Source: Vibrio splendidus
GTDB lineage: Bacteria; Pseudomonadota; Gammaproteobacteria; Enterobacterales; Vibrionaceae
DNA: 64,000 bases
Assembly: GCF_001557875.1 (NCBI RefSeq)
Contig: NZ_LNRF01000001.1
Span: 434,001 to 498,000, forward strand
Reading direction: 5' to 3'
Shown: piece by piece, positions 48,427-57,665 of the stretch
Layout: each line of letters opens with the position of its first letter
Position numbering within the stretch: position 1 is the first letter of the stretch
Translations under genes and position numbers: made by a program
Notes under the pieces: generated by a model
Databases searched by the model: none
Seen by the model: the letters and a program-made list of their open reading frames with translations, nothing else
What the model was told of the DNA's origin: nothing

Positions 48427-49935
48427 TTACAAATGGCTAATCCATAGCTTGTCGAGCTCACACCAGCCGAAGCCATTCACTTGCGCGCCGTGTATCTTTT
48501 CAGAAACCTCTAAGTTGAACGCCTCTTGCTTGAGCTCAACCACAATCCCAGTTTCATGCAACCAATGCCGAAGCGCCAACAGTGCATTCATCGCTAATTC
48601 AAAGTTTGGCTGGTTTCTTATTGCGGCTAAGCCTTGTTGGATTTTCTCTAGCATCTCAGAAGGCAGCGCTAAGTCCTCAAACGGGAAGCGAGTGAAAAAG
48701 CTTAACCACGAAGTGAAGGTGTCGTTCTCATCAATAATGCTGCATAGCGCGATGTCTTTGGTGGTTAGGTAGTGTCCATATTCCACGCTGGTTTTGTGGT
48801 CGCCAGACACTGACAAATGCTCGAAAAGGGCTTGGCATTCAGAGGTGTCTTCAACGGTGAATTCACGAACTGACTTAGTTAATGTTGGGTTCTGAACCTT
48901 GAAAAACGTTGAACCGAAATCCGGTAGGGAAGCATGGTCATCGCCACGCACGGTAATCGTCTTTTCGGGCAGTTTCACGCACACCTGATTTTGAGCGCAG
49001 GCTTTACTCTGTGCCCATTCCGGGTAGACCCACAACTCGACTCGATTGAGAATCGGTGTGTTGTGTGAATAGGCGCTATTGCGGCTTAATCTCAACATCT
49101 TGCTTGAGAAGATGTCTAATGAGAATGCGCCAGATCCAATCAGCCTATCAGTCGGTGATGAGTGATCAAATACGGAGGCTTCAACTCTGGCAAGTAAGCG
49201 CGGTAAATGCCAATCAGGTTGATTCAATTTCACGACAACCACATTACCAGTCGAGACAGAGACTTCATCTATATGCTGATAACAACGACACCATATTTTG
49301 CTTTGGCAGAGCGAGTTAAGGTTGCGTGCTATGTCTTGAGGTTCGAGTGTTCGACCGTTATGGAGTTGCGCACCATTGCGAATCTGAAAGCGCCACTGTG
49401 TCGCATCTTGATTAGGCTGCCAATGATAAGCCAGATCGCCGCTGAGTTGACCATGCTTAACTGAGGTTAGGCGTTGGCAAATTTGCATCACTAAAAAACG
49501 CTCGGTACGTCTAAGAACTCGTTGAGGGTGAAGAGCCTCGAGCTCTCGGTGAAAAGGGATATACGCGATATTTTGCGCCGACGGATTGGTGCTGCTTAGA
49601 AAGGCTTGCAACTCAGCGCCAGCATTGCGGCCGTTGAAGCTTAAGGTGCTAAACACCTGTTCTATGTTGCCTGCGTCAGCTTGGGCTTGTGCGTATTGGT
49701 AACAGGCATCAATGGGCTCAACCAGACACGTGAGTTGTGCCTTCTTACTTCGGCCTGAACTGGCTTTCCACTCAATCCAACCTTGCGCTGTCATCGCTTT
49801 GAGTAAGGTCTGAACATGACGTTCACTTACGTGCAGCAGGGTGGCCAGTTGGTTGATCTGACAATGTGATACACCAGGCCCAAAAGCCTGAAATATCTTT
49901 TCATACAGTTCAAGCTTGCGCTTAAGGTTGCCCAA
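48427..49935 (-). CDS. SgrR family transcriptional regulator (HTH plus solute-binding domain)
   Basis: 502 residues. The N-terminal HTH (about 15-70) reads CQINQLATLLHVSERHVQTLLKAMTAQGWIEWKASSGRSKKAQLTCL. The rest is an SBP_bac_5-like periplasmic-binding fold used as a cytoplasmic sensor: LSGDLAYHWQPNQDATQWRFQIRNGAQLHNGRTLEPQDIARNLNSL. E. coli SgrR activates the sgrS RNA in sugar-phosphate stress; Vibrio relatives are uncharacterised. It is the last of the minus-strand gfo/idh - sgrR pair. A distinct sgrS-like RNA was not recognised. Confidence 0.87.
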   Translation of the reverse strand: MGNLKRKLELYEKIFQAFGPGVSHCQINQLATLLHVSERHVQTLLKAMTAQGWIEWKASSGRSKKAQLTCLVEPIDACYQYAQAQADAGNIEQVFSTLSFNGRNAGAELQAFLSSTNPSAQNIAYIPFHRELEALHPQRVLRRTERFLVMQICQRLTSVKHGQLSGDLAYHWQPNQDATQWRFQIRNGAQLHNGRTLEPQDIARNLNSLCQSKIWCRCYQHIDEVSVSTGNVVVVKLNQPDWHLPRLLARVEASVFDHSSPTDRLIGSGAFSLDIFSSKMLRLSRNSAYSHNTPILNRVELWVYPEWAQSKACAQNQVCVKLPEKTITVRGDDHASLPDFGSTFFKVQNPTLTKSVREFTVEDTSECQALFEHLSVSGDHKTSVEYGHYLTTKDIALCSIIDENDTFTSWLSFFTRFPFEDLALPSEMLEKIQQGLAAIRNQPNFELAMNALLALRHWLHETGIVVELKQEAFNLEVSEKIHGAQVNGFGWCELDKLWISHL

Positions 49936-49945
49936 TGTGCTTTTC

Positions 49946-50956
49946 CTAACGACGAGGTTGAGTTAAATGTGGATAGCTAGAGTCAATGAGTGCGTTTTCC
50001 ATCGTATCGAGAACTCGAGAGGTTATCTCTGAGCTTAGGATATCCGATTCAGTTTTGCCTTGAAGAACTAACTCTGAAAAATGGTCGATTTCAAACTCGA
50101 ATCCATTGCCTTTCACACGGTAGTTGATGGTCGACTTGTTGCCTTGATGTTCAATCTCAATAAAGGTCGGATTCCACCATTTTTCGTGAATGGTGATCTT
50201 AGTATCAAGGCCACTCAAATGTGCTGATCGGGGAAGGTTTTGCACCGTTGATGCCGATATCTTGCCGTTCATATCACCAGAGAAGGTAAAGCACGCATCG
50301 GTATCAACATTCGCCCCCTCATACAGACATGACATCTCTACCTGAGGTTTTGAAGGGTTCACACCCAGTGTTCGACACAGGTCGTAGAAGAACCAAAGCC
50401 CATAGACGCCGACATCGAGTGTTGCTCCACCTGACAAATCCGGATTGAAGATAAACAAATCGGGCTCATAGTCGTGATGGTTACCAAAGCTGGCTTCGAT
50501 TGAGTCTATCTGAATGTTGTTGTCGACCAAGAATGATTGGAGCTCACGATACGCGGGAAACACCACAGTTTTCATTGCTTCTAACAGCATCACGCCATTT
50601 TGCTTGGCGAGGGCTTTCATCTTAAGCCAGTCAGTAAGGTTGGTGAAAGCCGGCTTCTCGACCAATACGTGCTTATTGTTCTTCAGAAACAGTTCAGCAA
50701 GTGGCTGGTGGTATGGGTGAACCGTAGCGATGTAAACCGCTTCAACACTTGGGTCATTCGCCATCTCTTCATAAGAGCTATAAGCCTTGCCGCAACCAAA
50801 CTTGTTGGCGAACGTTGCTGCGCGTGTCTGGTCTCTCGCAGCAACGGCATACAATTCACCATGTAGACAGTGCTCTGTGACTGCGGTTGCGAATCGATTG
50901 GCGATATTGCCTAGCCCTGCGATACCCCATTTAATTTTGCGTTGCGTGTCGCTCAT
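49946..50956 (-). CDS. Gfo/Idh/MocA family oxidoreductase
   Basis: 336 residues. The N-terminal Rossmann segment is KWGIAGLGNIANRFATAVTEH, followed by YIATVHPYHQPLAELFLKNNKHVLVEKPAFTNLTDW, where the EKP motif carries the catalytic Lys. The C-terminal alpha/beta domain has LSGGATLDVGVYGLWFFYDLCRTLG. NAD(P)-linked oxidation of a sugar, inositol or diol is the family's usual role. It is 10 bases upstream of the SgrR gene on the same strand. Substrate unknown; trans-1,2-dihydrobenzene-1,2-diol dehydrogenase-like proteins are near relatives. Confidence 0.9.
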   Translation of the reverse strand: MSDTQRKIKWGIAGLGNIANRFATAVTEHCLHGELYAVAARDQTRAATFANKFGCGKAYSSYEEMANDPSVEAVYIATVHPYHQPLAELFLKNNKHVLVEKPAFTNLTDWLKMKALAKQNGVMLLEAMKTVVFPAYRELQSFLVDNNIQIDSIEASFGNHHDYEPDLFIFNPDLSGGATLDVGVYGLWFFYDLCRTLGVNPSKPQVEMSCLYEGANVDTDACFTFSGDMNGKISASTVQNLPRSAHLSGLDTKITIHEKWWNPTFIEIEHQGNKSTINYRVKGNGFEFEIDHFSELVLQGKTESDILSSEITSRVLDTMENALIDSSYPHLTQPRR

Positions 50957-51008
50957 CAGTTACTCCAAATCGTTGTTTTGTATCAGTGTACTCAGAGGCG
51001 GCACATAC

Positions 51009-51044
51009 AAATAGAGAACAGACTTCTCAACCTGTTCTCTATTT
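51009..51044 (-). terminator. Intrinsic terminator between homocysteine methyltransferase and Gfo/Idh genes
   Basis: Perfect 13-bp stem AAATAGAGAACAG / CTGTTCTCTATTT with a 10-base loop, in the 113-base gap. The T-rich side is stronger on the plus strand, so it may act mainly as a hairpin or weak terminator for the minus-strand message. Confidence 0.65.
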
Positions 51045-51069
51045 ATTTTATTCTAGTTGAAGCTCTGGA

Positions 51070-51969
51070 TCAGCTCTGTGTGGAGCGTTTCCAATCGGCT
51101 AAAGCTTGAATGTGTTTTGGCCCAATGCCACAACAGCCACCGACGATATTTGCGCCCAGTGCATGCCAGCGTTTGGCGTAAGTTAAGTAACCTTGGCCAT
51201 CCAACTCACGCATTTCTTGAAACATATCATTCGCTTCATGTTCACTGCTGATAGGCGCAAAGTTATTGGCATAGACACCTATTTCTAAATCACTGCCTAG
51301 CTCATCGATCACTTTCTTGGCATCGATAATTGCTTGATCCATCACTTCAGGCACTGAGCAATTAAACATAATGCCTTTCGCGTTCGATTGGCAGGCAAGT
51401 TTGATGGCGTCTGTTACGCTCTCACCAGAACGCATGTTTGCAAAATCACCCTTGGTGTCTTCCAAACTGAATGCGTAGTAACACGGTTTGTTTGATTGCT
51501 TAAGTACCGCATAAATGGATTCGAACTCTTGCAGGCTACAGATGGTTTCTGCTATCCAAAGGTCGATGTTTGGATCTTGCGCATCGTAAAGGGCTTGGAT
51601 GATAGGTGCCGCTTCTTCTACCTTAAACAAGTCTGGTCGGTAGCTGCCAAATGGCGGTGGAATCGCGCCTGCAACTTTAACTGTGTGAGGGGCATTGTTA
51701 GCAACTGCTTTTGCCAGTTCGCCAGACAGTGCCGCTAGCTCAAATCCCCTTTGTTCAAAGAGCTCTTCACCTAAGTGAAAAGGCACACACGCATAACTGT
51801 TGGTAATTATGATTTCAGCGCCTGCATCGACAAAGTTTTGGTGCGCTTGGCTAACAAACTCGGGTGCCTCAATCAGAGCTTGCGCGCTCCAAAGCGGTTG
51901 CGAGAACGGCGCGCCAATTTCTTTGAGCTCTCTGCCCATGCCGCCATCAAGTATGGTTAGTGTTTTCAT
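51070..51969 (-). CDS. Homocysteine S-methyltransferase family protein (MmuM-like)
   Basis: 299 residues from ATG 51969 (MKTLTILDGGMGRELKEIG); a TTG two codons earlier is the alternative. The TIM barrel carries the zinc cysteines in GIMFNCSVPEVMD and ANIVGGCCGIGPKHI. MmuM transfers methyl from S-methylmethionine to homocysteine, giving methionine. No mmuP transporter is adjacent. Likely a single transcription unit before the Gfo/Idh gene. Confidence 0.88.
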   Translation of the reverse strand: MKTLTILDGGMGRELKEIGAPFSQPLWSAQALIEAPEFVSQAHQNFVDAGAEIIITNSYACVPFHLGEELFEQRGFELAALSGELAKAVANNAPHTVKVAGAIPPPFGSYRPDLFKVEEAAPIIQALYDAQDPNIDLWIAETICSLQEFESIYAVLKQSNKPCYYAFSLEDTKGDFANMRSGESVTDAIKLACQSNAKGIMFNCSVPEVMDQAIIDAKKVIDELGSDLEIGVYANNFAPISSEHEANDMFQEMRELDGQGYLTYAKRWHALGANIVGGCCGIGPKHIQALADWKRSTQS

Positions 51970-52197
51970 ATTCAATACTATCTAAACAATTGCTGAAGTT
52001 CTGCCGCCACCATATCAGACAACCTTGTCTGACTAAAGCTATCCAAACGGAAGGGCGTTAGCTAAGTCGTACCGTATAATTGGAATAATAAAATATTGTC
52101 CCTATGGCGCTATGTTGTATTGGACTTGGGAGATATATTATTAATCATTGGGGCCTGTGAATAATTCGAACACAACAATCTGTAGAGGAGAAGTACC

Positions 52198-52899
52198 TTG
52201 AAGTTAACGAATAAACTCGTACGTTACCCGCACATTGATGTTGATCGTGCGTTTGAAAAAGAAGCTGAATTATTGCAGCAAATTCAGGCGGGTGAGATTG
52301 GACAAGCCTTAATGCTGTGGCAAGCAAAAACGCCGACACTCGTTTTGCCCGCAGGAAAAAAGTGGCCAGTGACCGTAGAGTCTAGAAAGCAACTTGCGGC
52401 ACAAGGCTGGCAACTCACCTCACGTAAAACAGGTGGTGCTCCCGTTCCTCAATTGCCGGGGATCATTAACCTATCGCACATTTACCATTGGCCTCGTGAT
52501 GAAGCTTACAACATCCAAAAAGCGTATCTACATCTGTGCAATGTATTAACGCGATTTTTTAAGGAGCTGGGCGTCGATGTGGATGTCCATGCAACCCCCG
52601 GCTCTTATTGTGATGGTGACTACAACCTCAATATCAATAAACAAAAAATAGTGGGTACTGCGCAGCGTGTATTGCTTAAACAAGGGGGCGGCCAAATCGT
52701 CCTTTCGCAAGCCTGTATCTTGCTAGACGCTGATTTAGAGCACATCGTTGCCCCCGTGAACTTTTATAATCAAGTTTGCGGCAACCCAACCGTAGTGGAT
52801 GCGCAGGTTCATACTCCGCTGTCTGCGCATTTGGCAACTCTCCCCAATGTAGACACTCTCTTTCAGCAGCTAAGCCAAGCTTTCATCAAGTACGCGTAA
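52198..52899 (+). CDS. Lipoate-protein ligase A-like protein (BPL/LplA/LipB family)
   Basis: 233 residues from TTG 52198. No upstream ATG is in frame, and AGAGGAG lies about 7 bases before, a strong ribosome binding site, so the rare start is credible. SRKTGGAPVPQLPGIINLSH is the lipoate/biotin-ligase GG-motif, and DYNLNINKQKIVGTAQRVLLKQGGGQIVLSQACILLD carries the catalytic Lys and hydrophobic strand. It lacks a clear C-terminal LplA accessory domain, like single-domain relatives. May attach or transfer lipoate or octanoate. Convergent with the SDR gene, 2 bases apart. Confidence 0.82.
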   Translation: MKLTNKLVRYPHIDVDRAFEKEAELLQQIQAGEIGQALMLWQAKTPTLVLPAGKKWPVTVESRKQLAAQGWQLTSRKTGGAPVPQLPGIINLSHIYHWPRDEAYNIQKAYLHLCNVLTRFFKELGVDVDVHATPGSYCDGDYNLNINKQKIVGTAQRVLLKQGGGQIVLSQACILLDADLEHIVAPVNFYNQVCGNPTVVDAQVHTPLSAHLATLPNVDTLFQQLSQAFIKYA

Positions 52900-52901
52900 T
52901 A

Positions 52902-53741
52902 CTATGCGCTTCCAGAATTAGATGGAGCGACGTGCAACTTTTCTCCTAGCAACTGGTTAAGAACTTCCACTAATTTACGGTTTTTAGCGGGATTCAATGC
53001 ATCGGTATGAGGGTCTTTGAATAACCCCGAATCATTATCAAAATAATTTCCTGATGCGTTGGCAAACTCATCAGACAGTGCCGCTCGACACAAAATATCA
53101 GCACCAATTCCTAAGTCGTTGCCATCTAATCCATATGCGTCTTTAACCAATTTACTCCCAAGAAATGAAGCCGGATTGACGGGAAGAATCGAAGGACCGT
53201 TAGACCCGAGTTGATGAGCTAAGTTGATAGACCACATCGTGAGCGCTAACTTGCTTTGCGCATAAATAGGGCCATCTAATTCTCCTGCTTTCGGACTGAT
53301 AAGCGCTTCTAAATCTACGGTTGATTGGGCTGCTGAAGATAGGTTGACGATACGACCTGTCGCATCAAAAAGAGGGAGCAGCTTCTGTGTCAGTAGATAA
53401 GGCGCAATGGTGTTCACAACAAAACGTACATCAAGGTTGTCTGAGGTGGTGACTTCCGAAACCTTGTATACGCCAGCATTGTTGATCAGTATATCGAGTC
53501 GCTTGTGATTACTTTTGACTTGGGTGGCGAGCTTATCGACATCAGAGAGCGCCGATAAGTCTGCGATGTAGCTTTCGATGATTGCACTCTTAGAAAGGCA
53601 AGATAAAGCGGCCACGACTTTACTCACCTTGGCTGGATTTCGGCCATGAATTAGAAGGTGATGTCCTTGTTGAGTCAGCGCTTTGGCGGTCTCCAAACCA
53701 ATGCCATCTGTGGCTCCTGTGATCAGAATTATTTTTTGCAT
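52902..53741 (-). CDS. Short-chain dehydrogenase/reductase
   Basis: 279 residues. LITGATDGIGLETAKALTQQGHHLLIHGRN is the TGxxxGIG cofactor motif, RLDILINNAGVYK the NNAG motif, VNLSSAAQST supplies the catalytic Ser, and YAQSKLALTMWSINLA the Tyr-x-x-x-Lys pair. Most like retinol-dehydrogenase/oxidoreductase-type SDRs; substrate unknown. It is 142 bases upstream (in plus coordinates) of the LysR gene on the same strand and may be one of its targets. Confidence 0.87.
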   Translation of the reverse strand: MQKIILITGATDGIGLETAKALTQQGHHLLIHGRNPAKVSKVVAALSCLSKSAIIESYIADLSALSDVDKLATQVKSNHKRLDILINNAGVYKVSEVTTSDNLDVRFVVNTIAPYLLTQKLLPLFDATGRIVNLSSAAQSTVDLEALISPKAGELDGPIYAQSKLALTMWSINLAHQLGSNGPSILPVNPASFLGSKLVKDAYGLDGNDLGIGADILCRAALSDEFANASGNYFDNDSGLFKDPHTDALNPAKNRKLVEVLNQLLGEKLHVAPSNSGSA

Positions 53742-53882
53742 ATCCCTTCCTTAAAACAGAATACTAGCCACTTTTATAACAAAGTTTAACTGCGCAAAGT
53801 TTCTAGTAGTTCACAGGAACAACGCAAGAAGCGTACTTGTTAGTGATAGTTCAGGAATATACAAGTTGGTTTTTCATTGCTT

Positions 53883-54743
53883 TCACACATAATCATTAAA
53901 GAAATTCCATACGGCGATACCGACAGGTCCCAAGGCTTTGCTCTTTAGTTTGGCTACATAAACAGGCACATCCATCGTCTTTTGGGTATTCAACTGGATG
54001 AGCTTCTTTTCCTTAATTTCTTGCTCAACATCGTGCATTGGTAATCGCCCCCAGCCAAGCCCGCTGCGTATTAGTGATTTTTTTGTATTATGATCAGAGA
54101 CATACCACTGAATACCATCTTTCACGATGCCAGAATCAGGGCTTGTTTTGTATGAAGATTTTACGACGACTTGTGGGTATGCTATTAGGTCGACTTGGCT
54201 GATATTGTCCTTGTCTGCCAAAGGAAAGCGATCCGAAATAAAGACCGGGAGTTCACAGTGGTCTATGCAGCGGTATTGCACTCTTGCATCCTGTATGAAG
54301 CCACCATAGATACCAATATCGACCAAGTCATCCAGCAACATCCGTTCTCCCGATGCGGTTTCAATGTCCAAATGAATAATCGTTTTTGGAAACTCTTGTT
54401 TAAGTCGCCCCAATAATTGCGTGACCTTGTCTATGGGAAATATCGCGCTAATACTGATGCGCAGTTCAGCCTCTACTTCACTATTCATCTGACGGGCAAA
54501 CATATCAAAGTCACTGGCTTCATTAAGCAAATGCTGAATTTTATTGATTAATATTTTGCCATTGCGCGTCAATTCCGGTCGGTAGGTATCACGAGTAAAG
54601 ATCTCAATCTGGTAATACTCTTCAACCTGTTTTACTGAATAAGACACGGCAGAGCGTGCTTTGAATAGGCGTTCACTGGCCTTACGAAAGCTGCCTTCCT
54701 GGTGAATCACGTTGATAACGTGTAAATGTTCTAATGCAATCAT
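53883..54743 (-). CDS. LysR family transcriptional regulator
   Basis: 286 residues. HTH (about 5-60): EHLHVINVIHQEGSFRKASERLFKARSAVSYSVKQVEEYYQIEIFTRDTYRPELT. The effector domain (about 90-280) is LysR type-2 PBP fold. Divergent from the haloalkane-dehalogenase-like gene across 192 bases, so it is the likely regulator of 54936-56534 and perhaps of the SDR gene downstream. Confidence 0.88.
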   Translation of the reverse strand: MIALEHLHVINVIHQEGSFRKASERLFKARSAVSYSVKQVEEYYQIEIFTRDTYRPELTRNGKILINKIQHLLNEASDFDMFARQMNSEVEAELRISISAIFPIDKVTQLLGRLKQEFPKTIIHLDIETASGERMLLDDLVDIGIYGGFIQDARVQYRCIDHCELPVFISDRFPLADKDNISQVDLIAYPQVVVKSSYKTSPDSGIVKDGIQWYVSDHNTKKSLIRSGLGWGRLPMHDVEQEIKEKKLIQLNTQKTMDVPVYVAKLKSKALGPVGIAVWNFFNDYV

Positions 54744-54935
54744 GGTCTAATAATATGACCGTTAAGGTCGAAAAGATATGCTTTTTTCGGTCGTTATTAT
54801 TGAATAAAGTTAACTTCATCAATCGCACCCAATTATAAGCTCCCTTAACTAAAGGGCACTTATACCCAAATGAGCACATTGACGCTATTTGGATAGGTAG
54901 GGTGGTCAAATTATTAGGCCAGTGAGGAAATGGAT

Positions 54936-55904
54936 ATGAATCAGCAGATCCTTAGAACACCAGAGAGCGCGTTTACGAACCTACAGGACTACCCATATTC
55001 GGCAAATTATATGGATATTGATGGAATGCGAATGCATTACATCGACGAAGGTAAAGACAACGAAAAGACAATATTCCTATTGCATGGTCAACCTTCGTGG
55101 AGCTATTTATACCGACATATGGTGCCTTTGTTTGTTGAGGCTGGGTATCGGGTCGTTGCGCCAGATTTAATCGGCTTTGGTAAGTCCGACAAGCCTGCCT
55201 CTAGCGAGGCCCACTCTTACGGTAACCATGTACGTTGGATGACCAGCTTTGTGCGTCAGTTAGGGATCAAAAATGCCTCGGCTTTTATGCAGGACTGGGG
55301 CGGGATGATTGGTCTGAGAGTCTTAGCACAAGAGCCTGAGTGGTTAGAGCGACTTGTGGTTTCCAATACGGCACTTGCAGAAATGTCAGGACTTGAAAAA
55401 TTCATGGTGCCCAAAGTGCTTAAGCTGATGGCAGCTTTGGCTGGGAAGCCAAGTGTCGAAAAATTTGCAAACAATATTAATTACGGGAATTGGGCTGGTT
55501 ACTTTCGGCATGCTGATCAGCTAGAGATTGGCCAAATTCTTCAAACGTTAACAACGAGGCAATTAAGTAGAGCTGAGATGCTAGCTTATGATGCTCCATT
55601 CCCAACAGCAGATTACTTTGCGGGACCTAGGAAGATGCCGGAAATTGTTGCATCTGAACTCGATCAGGTTAACGCCGACTGGAAAAAACTCAAACAGTGG
55701 CATAAACCCGTTCTTACCTTGTTTAGTGACAAAGACCCATTCTTAGCTGATCAAGGCTACGACAAGAAATTTCAGGCGAACTTTAGTGGTGCGAAAGGAC
55801 AACCCCACATCACTATTGAAAATGCATCCCACTTTTTGCAAGAAGACCAATCTCAGCAGTTGGCAGAAAACGTGATCAGCTGGTTAGAAAAAACGAACTA
55901 TTAA
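54936..55904 (+). CDS. Alpha/beta hydrolase, haloalkane dehalogenase-like
   Basis: 322 residues from ATG 54936; GAGGA lies 7 bases upstream, while ATG 54930 is too close to it. Catalytic nucleophile Asp120 in FMQDWGGMIGL (with Trp121, a halide-stabilising position in dehalogenases), a GFGKSDKP loop, acid in LFSDKDPF, and His299 in ENASHFLQED. HGQPSWSYLYRHMVP is close to the HLD-I HGEPTWSYLYR motif, with Gln for Glu. Cleaves carbon-halogen bonds in the family; an epoxide or lactone hydrolase role is possible. The next gene, an SDR, follows 15 bases downstream, so an alcohol product could be oxidised onward. Confidence 0.84.
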   Translation: MNQQILRTPESAFTNLQDYPYSANYMDIDGMRMHYIDEGKDNEKTIFLLHGQPSWSYLYRHMVPLFVEAGYRVVAPDLIGFGKSDKPASSEAHSYGNHVRWMTSFVRQLGIKNASAFMQDWGGMIGLRVLAQEPEWLERLVVSNTALAEMSGLEKFMVPKVLKLMAALAGKPSVEKFANNINYGNWAGYFRHADQLEIGQILQTLTTRQLSRAEMLAYDAPFPTADYFAGPRKMPEIVASELDQVNADWKKLKQWHKPVLTLFSDKDPFLADQGYDKKFQANFSGAKGQPHITIENASHFLQEDQSQQLAENVISWLEKTNY

Positions 55905-55919
55905 GTAATCGGAGACAAT

Positions 55920-56534
55920 ATGAAAATTCTAGCAATTGGGGCAAATGGTGTTATTGGCAAGGCGGTCGTCAGTCTTTTACAACAAGAACATTCGGTAATA
56001 GCAGTTGGACATAGCTGGGGTGATTATACGGTAGATATTGAGAGTAAGACGTCCATTAGTGCTCTCTATGAGAAAGTCGGAAAAGTTGATGCCATTATTA
56101 GCATGGCGGGTAATGGTGAAATGGGTAGCCTGGAGGATATGCCAGAATCCGGATATCAAACCATTCTAAACAACAAAGTGATGGGACAAGTGAATTTGGT
56201 GCGTATCGGTTTGGATTACCTAAGTGAGGGGGGCTCGATTACGCTTACCTCGGGACAGGCTTCTAATCACCCAATGCCAGGTACGGCTGCTATCGCAATG
56301 GGAGTTGCTGCGGTCAATGCTTTTGTGGCTACGGCAGCGCTCGAGTTAAAGGATGGCAAACGCATTAATGTGGTGAGTCCAGGTATGGTGAAAGAAACCC
56401 TGGTTCAGTGGGGTATCGATAGCAGTAACGGAATAGCTGCCAGTGATGTTGCCACCTATTATCAAGCGACTATTTGTAGCAATAGAAATGGTGAAGTGTT
56501 TCAAGCGGTAGGTGGTAAATATGTCAACTCCTGA
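55920..56534 (+). CDS. Short-chain dehydrogenase-like protein without canonical Tyr-x-x-x-Lys
   Basis: 204 residues. AIGANGVIGKAVVSLLQQE is the nucleotide-binding turn, and VDAIISMAGNGEMGSLEDM follows like NNAG. SITLTSGQASNHPMPGTAAIAMGVAAVNAFVATAALEL stands where the catalytic Ser and Tyr-x-x-x-Lys would be, but no Tyr or Lys is seen at that place. Similar Tyr-less SDRs exist in bacteria. It is 15 bases after the dehalogenase-like gene and preceded by GGAG. Function may be as a divergent reductase or a binding protein. Confidence 0.78.
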   Translation: MKILAIGANGVIGKAVVSLLQQEHSVIAVGHSWGDYTVDIESKTSISALYEKVGKVDAIISMAGNGEMGSLEDMPESGYQTILNNKVMGQVNLVRIGLDYLSEGGSITLTSGQASNHPMPGTAAIAMGVAAVNAFVATAALELKDGKRINVVSPGMVKETLVQWGIDSSNGIAASDVATYYQATICSNRNGEVFQAVGGKYVNS

Positions 56535-57044
56535 TCTTAATAGAGCTAGCCCAGCATAAGCATACTTAGTTAGTTCACTATTTAGTGAGTTCTTGGGGAT
56601 TTAGATTACCTGCTCTGCTCCAACAGGACTAGATATTCGATTCAGTGGCATTTTGTACTGGAGCTGTGGAGTTTAAGTATACTTTTTCTTAGCTGATAGC
56701 TTCAATTTAGAGTAAACGAACTAACAAACTTCTGTTCAACATTTGGATATGTTGAATTTGTATTCCGCCACGATATCAAGTTCTACCACTTCGGTTGTTT
56801 ATCATCTGCTAGTCGGTACGTAGCAGAGACACCGAGAATTCGGGGGAAGTCATATCCCATATCAATTACGGTTTAGGTACCACCCAAACGGTCGAATTTT
56901 GGGTGCCTAAACCTATGCGATCATCCTAAACCTATGCGATCATCCTAAACCTATGCGATCATCCTAAGCCGTTGCTGCTGTCGTTACTATTACTGCCGTT
57001 GTAACTAGTATTGTTAATGATAGCTTCCCATTGGCGATAGGCTT
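56535..57044. other. 510-base intergenic region
   Basis: No ORF is supported. A hairpin, ACCCAAA/TTTGGGT (near 56882-56905), precedes the tandem repeats at 56906-56962. No terminator with a T tract follows the SDR gene clearly. The rest looks unremarkable and AT-rich. Confidence 0.4.
56906..56962. repeat. Three tandem copies of a 19-bp unit
   Basis: CCTAAACCTATGCGATCAT is repeated three times exactly, with a further partial start CCTAAG. Non-coding, directly after a small hairpin. Confidence 0.9.
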
Positions 57045-57356
57045 TTATATTGACGTTAAAAATTCTAGAGCGCGCTGTTCATTAGTTCTGCATTCGCTAG
57101 TGGCCATCGTGCCGTGTTTGAGTTTGATTAAAGTCTCAGCACTCACCCTTTTAAATATCTGTTCATGGTCATATCGGCTTTCAATCAGTGTGGAAAGGTC
57201 AGTGTAAGAGGCCGGCGTGCTTTCTACTTGCTCGAATAATACGCATGCCTGCATGACTCCCATCATTTCTGATATGTCATCCTGTTCGCTGCTAAACCAG
57301 CTTGCTGAGGCTGTGAATGATGTTGTGATTAATGCTACTAGTGCCAGTTTTTTCAT
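57045..57356 (-). CDS. Small secreted hypothetical protein
   Basis: 103 residues. The N-terminus MKKLALVALITTSFTASASW is a clean signal peptide, cleavage near ASA-S, so probably periplasmic. The mature part (about 84 residues) has two cysteines (ACVLFEQ and SECRTNEQ), which could pair. No family recognised. It lies between an intergenic repeat and the alkyl sulfatase gene, 309 bases from it. Confidence 0.7.
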   Translation of the reverse strand: MKKLALVALITTSFTASASWFSSEQDDISEMMGVMQACVLFEQVESTPASYTDLSTLIESRYDHEQIFKRVSAETLIKLKHGTMATSECRTNEQRALEFLTSI

Positions 57357-57533
57357 TGTTCAGTCTTCCATTGTATTAATCGGCTTTTGCCATATATAAG
57401 CGGTTATATCCCGCTTTGTGGTAAGTACCTGGTGTACGCACTATAAAAAGTATGGGAACGGAGGTTTTACCATTTTGTGCCATGTTGTAATTAATGCTGT
57501 TGGAAGAGTGGCTGGTCACTTTTAATACGAAAT

Positions 57534-57564
57534 AAGCCTCAACCAATCGAATCGGTTGAGGCTT
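57534..57564 (-). terminator. Hairpin between alkyl sulfatase and small secreted protein genes
   Basis: 11-bp perfect stem AAGCCTCAACC / GGTTGAGGCTT with a 9-base loop, about 102 bases after the alkyl sulfatase stop on the minus strand; T-rich flank is modest on either side. The 309-base gap 57357-57665 otherwise holds only the 8-bp repeats. Confidence 0.65.
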
Positions 57565-57617
57565 TATCGTTATTAGCCATCTTGCCTTTTTAGGCTTTGT
57601 TTGACGCTGTTATAGTT

Positions 57618-57657
57618 TTTATCGCTTTATCGCTTTATCGCTTTATCGCTTTATCGC
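57618..57657. repeat. Five tandem copies of an 8-bp unit
   Basis: TTTATCGC is repeated five times without interruption, ending 8 bases before the alkyl sulfatase stop codon on the plus strand. It is outside the coding sequence, so changes would not shift the frame. Confidence 0.92.
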
Positions 57658-57665
57658 TTGAGCGT

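Noticed and set aside
56906..56962. CRISPR array
   Set aside because: Repeats are directly tandem without spacers and no cas genes are present.
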